In this document: piece after piece, positions 13,852 to 14,461 of the stretch
Numbering within the stretch: the first letter of the stretch is position 1
Layout: the number at the start of each line of letters is the position of its first letter
DNA from: JACPGQ01 sp039798685
GTDB lineage: Bacteria > Patescibacteriota > Microgenomatia > Levybacterales > UBA12049
Direction: 5' to 3'
Assembly (NCBI GenBank): GCA_039798685.1
Contig: JBDKFM010000041.1
Location: 1-14,461 of the forward strand
Length of the DNA: 14,461 bases
Notes under the pieces: model-generated
Seen by the model: only the letters and a program-made list of their open reading frames with translations
The model's database searches: none
Told to the model about the DNA's origin: nothing
Position numbers and translations under genes: made by a program

Positions 13852-13936
13852 GGAGAGGTCGCATAGTGGCCGAGTGCAGGGGTTTACTAAACCCCCGACC
13901 TGCAAGGGTTCGCGAGTTCGAATCTCGCCCTCTCCG
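13852..13936 (+). tRNA. tRNA-Ser, anticodon read as ACT
   Basis: Class II tRNA. Acceptor GGAGAGG (13852-13858) pairs with CCTCTCC (13929-13935). D-stem GCA/TGC is at 13861-13863 and 13875-13877. Anticodon stem GGGGT/ACCCC (13879-13883, 13891-13895) encloses the loop TTACTAA. A variable arm with an ACC/GGT stem lies at 13896-13911. T-stem GCGAG/CTCGC (13912-13916, 13924-13928) encloses TTCGAAT. The discriminator is G (13936), as usual for serine. Long variable arm, D-loop with GGCCGAG and G73 all indicate Ser. CCA is not encoded (CAC follows). The anticodon at 13886-13888 is ACT instead of the normal GCT for AGC/AGT codons. The gene ends 3 bp before the convergent malic enzyme stop. Confidence 0.9.
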
Positions 13937-13939
13937 CAC

Positions 13940-14461
13940 TTATTTTGCTTTCAATATCGCCTCGCTGATTTTTTCAGCCAGGTCGGGGTGGAAGAGATCG
14001 GGGACGATATGATCAGGTGTCGGATCAGGTACCTGGCTCGCCAATGCCTGGACTGCTGCTTCTTTCATCTGATGGGTGATTGTCTGTAAGCGTCCTTTGA
14101 CGACGGCACGAAAAATCCCCGGAAACGCGAGGACGTTGTTTATTTGATTGGGGAAATCTGATCGTCCTGTTGCGACGACTGCGGCGCCTGCAGATTTGGC
14201 GAGATCCGGCATGATCTCAGGAATCGGATTTGCCATCGCGAACACAATCGCTTGATCACTCATACTGGCTACCATTTCTTTTGAGATCGTATCAGGTCCT
14301 GAGACGCCGATCAGTACATCTGCACCTTTCACAACATCACCTAAAGATCCTGATTTTCGATGTGCGTTTGAGAGTCCTGCCACGGCTTGTTTGTAGATAT
14401 TTTGATCATCACGTCCTGAGTAGAGTGCACCTTTGGAATCGACGACGATCAGATCGCCGAC
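13940..14461 (-). CDS. Malic enzyme, C-terminal part (5' end beyond the window)
   Basis: Oxidative decarboxylation of malate to pyruvate with reduction of NAD(P)+. The frame is open to the right edge, and a GTG near 14383 is internal, not a start. Visible residues (173) begin VGDLIVVDSKGALYSGR and continue with GADVLIGVSGPDTISKEMV, IVFAMANPIPEI and ATGRSDFPNQINNVLAFPGI, the standard C-terminal NAD-binding-domain blocks of bacterial malic enzymes. It stops at TAA (13942-13940) soon after these, so there is no phosphotransacetylase-like extension of the MaeB type. Cofactor preference cannot be judged. It converges on the tRNA gene with 3 bp between them. Its substrate pool connects with that of the PEP carboxylase at the left edge, although the genes are far apart. 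Confidence 0.92.
   Translation of the reverse strand, partial: VGDLIVVDSKGALYSGRDDQNIYKQAVAGLSNAHRKSGSLGDVVKGADVLIGVSGPDTISKEMVASMSDQAIVFAMANPIPEIMPDLAKSAGAAVVATGRSDFPNQINNVLAFPGIFRAVVKGRLQTITHQMKEAAVQALASQVPDPTPDHIVPDLFHPDLAEKISEAILKAK

Noticed and set aside
1..14461. Alternative genetic code with TGA read as Gly or Trp
   Set aside because: All conserved domains are read without internal TGA, and TGA is used as a normal stop (for example at 7558-7560).
1..14461. CRISPR arrays, insertion sequences, transposases, integrases or phage genes
   Set aside because: No regularly spaced long repeats, DDE or recombinase motifs, or structural phage genes were found; the only repeats are short AT heptamers and single hairpins.

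Overview
The window is bacterial, moderately AT-rich, uses the standard code (TAA, TGA and TAG all end genes, with no in-frame TGA inside a conserved domain) and is densely packed on both strands. I cannot name the lineage with confidence. An archaeal-type PEP carboxylase, many very short genes, almost no Shine-Dalgarno sequences, promoters placed directly on start codons and AT-rich heptamer repeats between genes would suit a candidate-phylum bacterium (Patescibacteria/CPR-like). That is an inference, not an observation.

Layout. The left edge cuts into an archaeal-type PEP carboxylase (+), which converges on a TPR-like solenoid protein of unknown role (-). Next, on the minus strand, come a TetA-like MFS exporter and a class I SAM methyltransferase. 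A divergent intergenic region with a long imperfect hairpin separates these from a plus-strand operon of a GNAT acetyltransferase and two tandem paralogous nucleotidyltransferases (295 aa each). This operon converges on a minus-strand pair: an ABC exporter whose permease and ATPase halves lie in different frames (probable frameshift), followed by a small kinase-fold protein. Diverging from the ABC gene is a helix-hairpin-helix Cdd1-type protein.

From about 10.4 to 13.8 kb (+) lies a carbamoylation module: a membrane-anchored SGNH hydrolase, a 79-aa membrane protein, a NodU/CmcH/SxtI-type carbamoyltransferase and a 56-aa DUF5989/SxtK-like membrane protein. Heptamer repeats lie on both sides of the carbamoyltransferase. 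The window ends with a tRNA-Ser gene carrying an unusual ACT anticodon and the C-terminal part of a malic enzyme (-).

How the genes fit together. The edges are central carbon metabolism (PEP carboxylase and malic enzyme). The interior is rich in group-transfer enzymes (methyl, acetyl, nucleotidyl, probable phosphoryl, carbamoyl) and exporters (MFS, ABC). This could serve modification and export of a small molecule or surface glycan, or drug resistance; the sequence alone does not decide. The clearest regulatory theme is sigma-70-like -10 boxes 6-11 nt from start codons, implying leaderless or nearly leaderless mRNAs.
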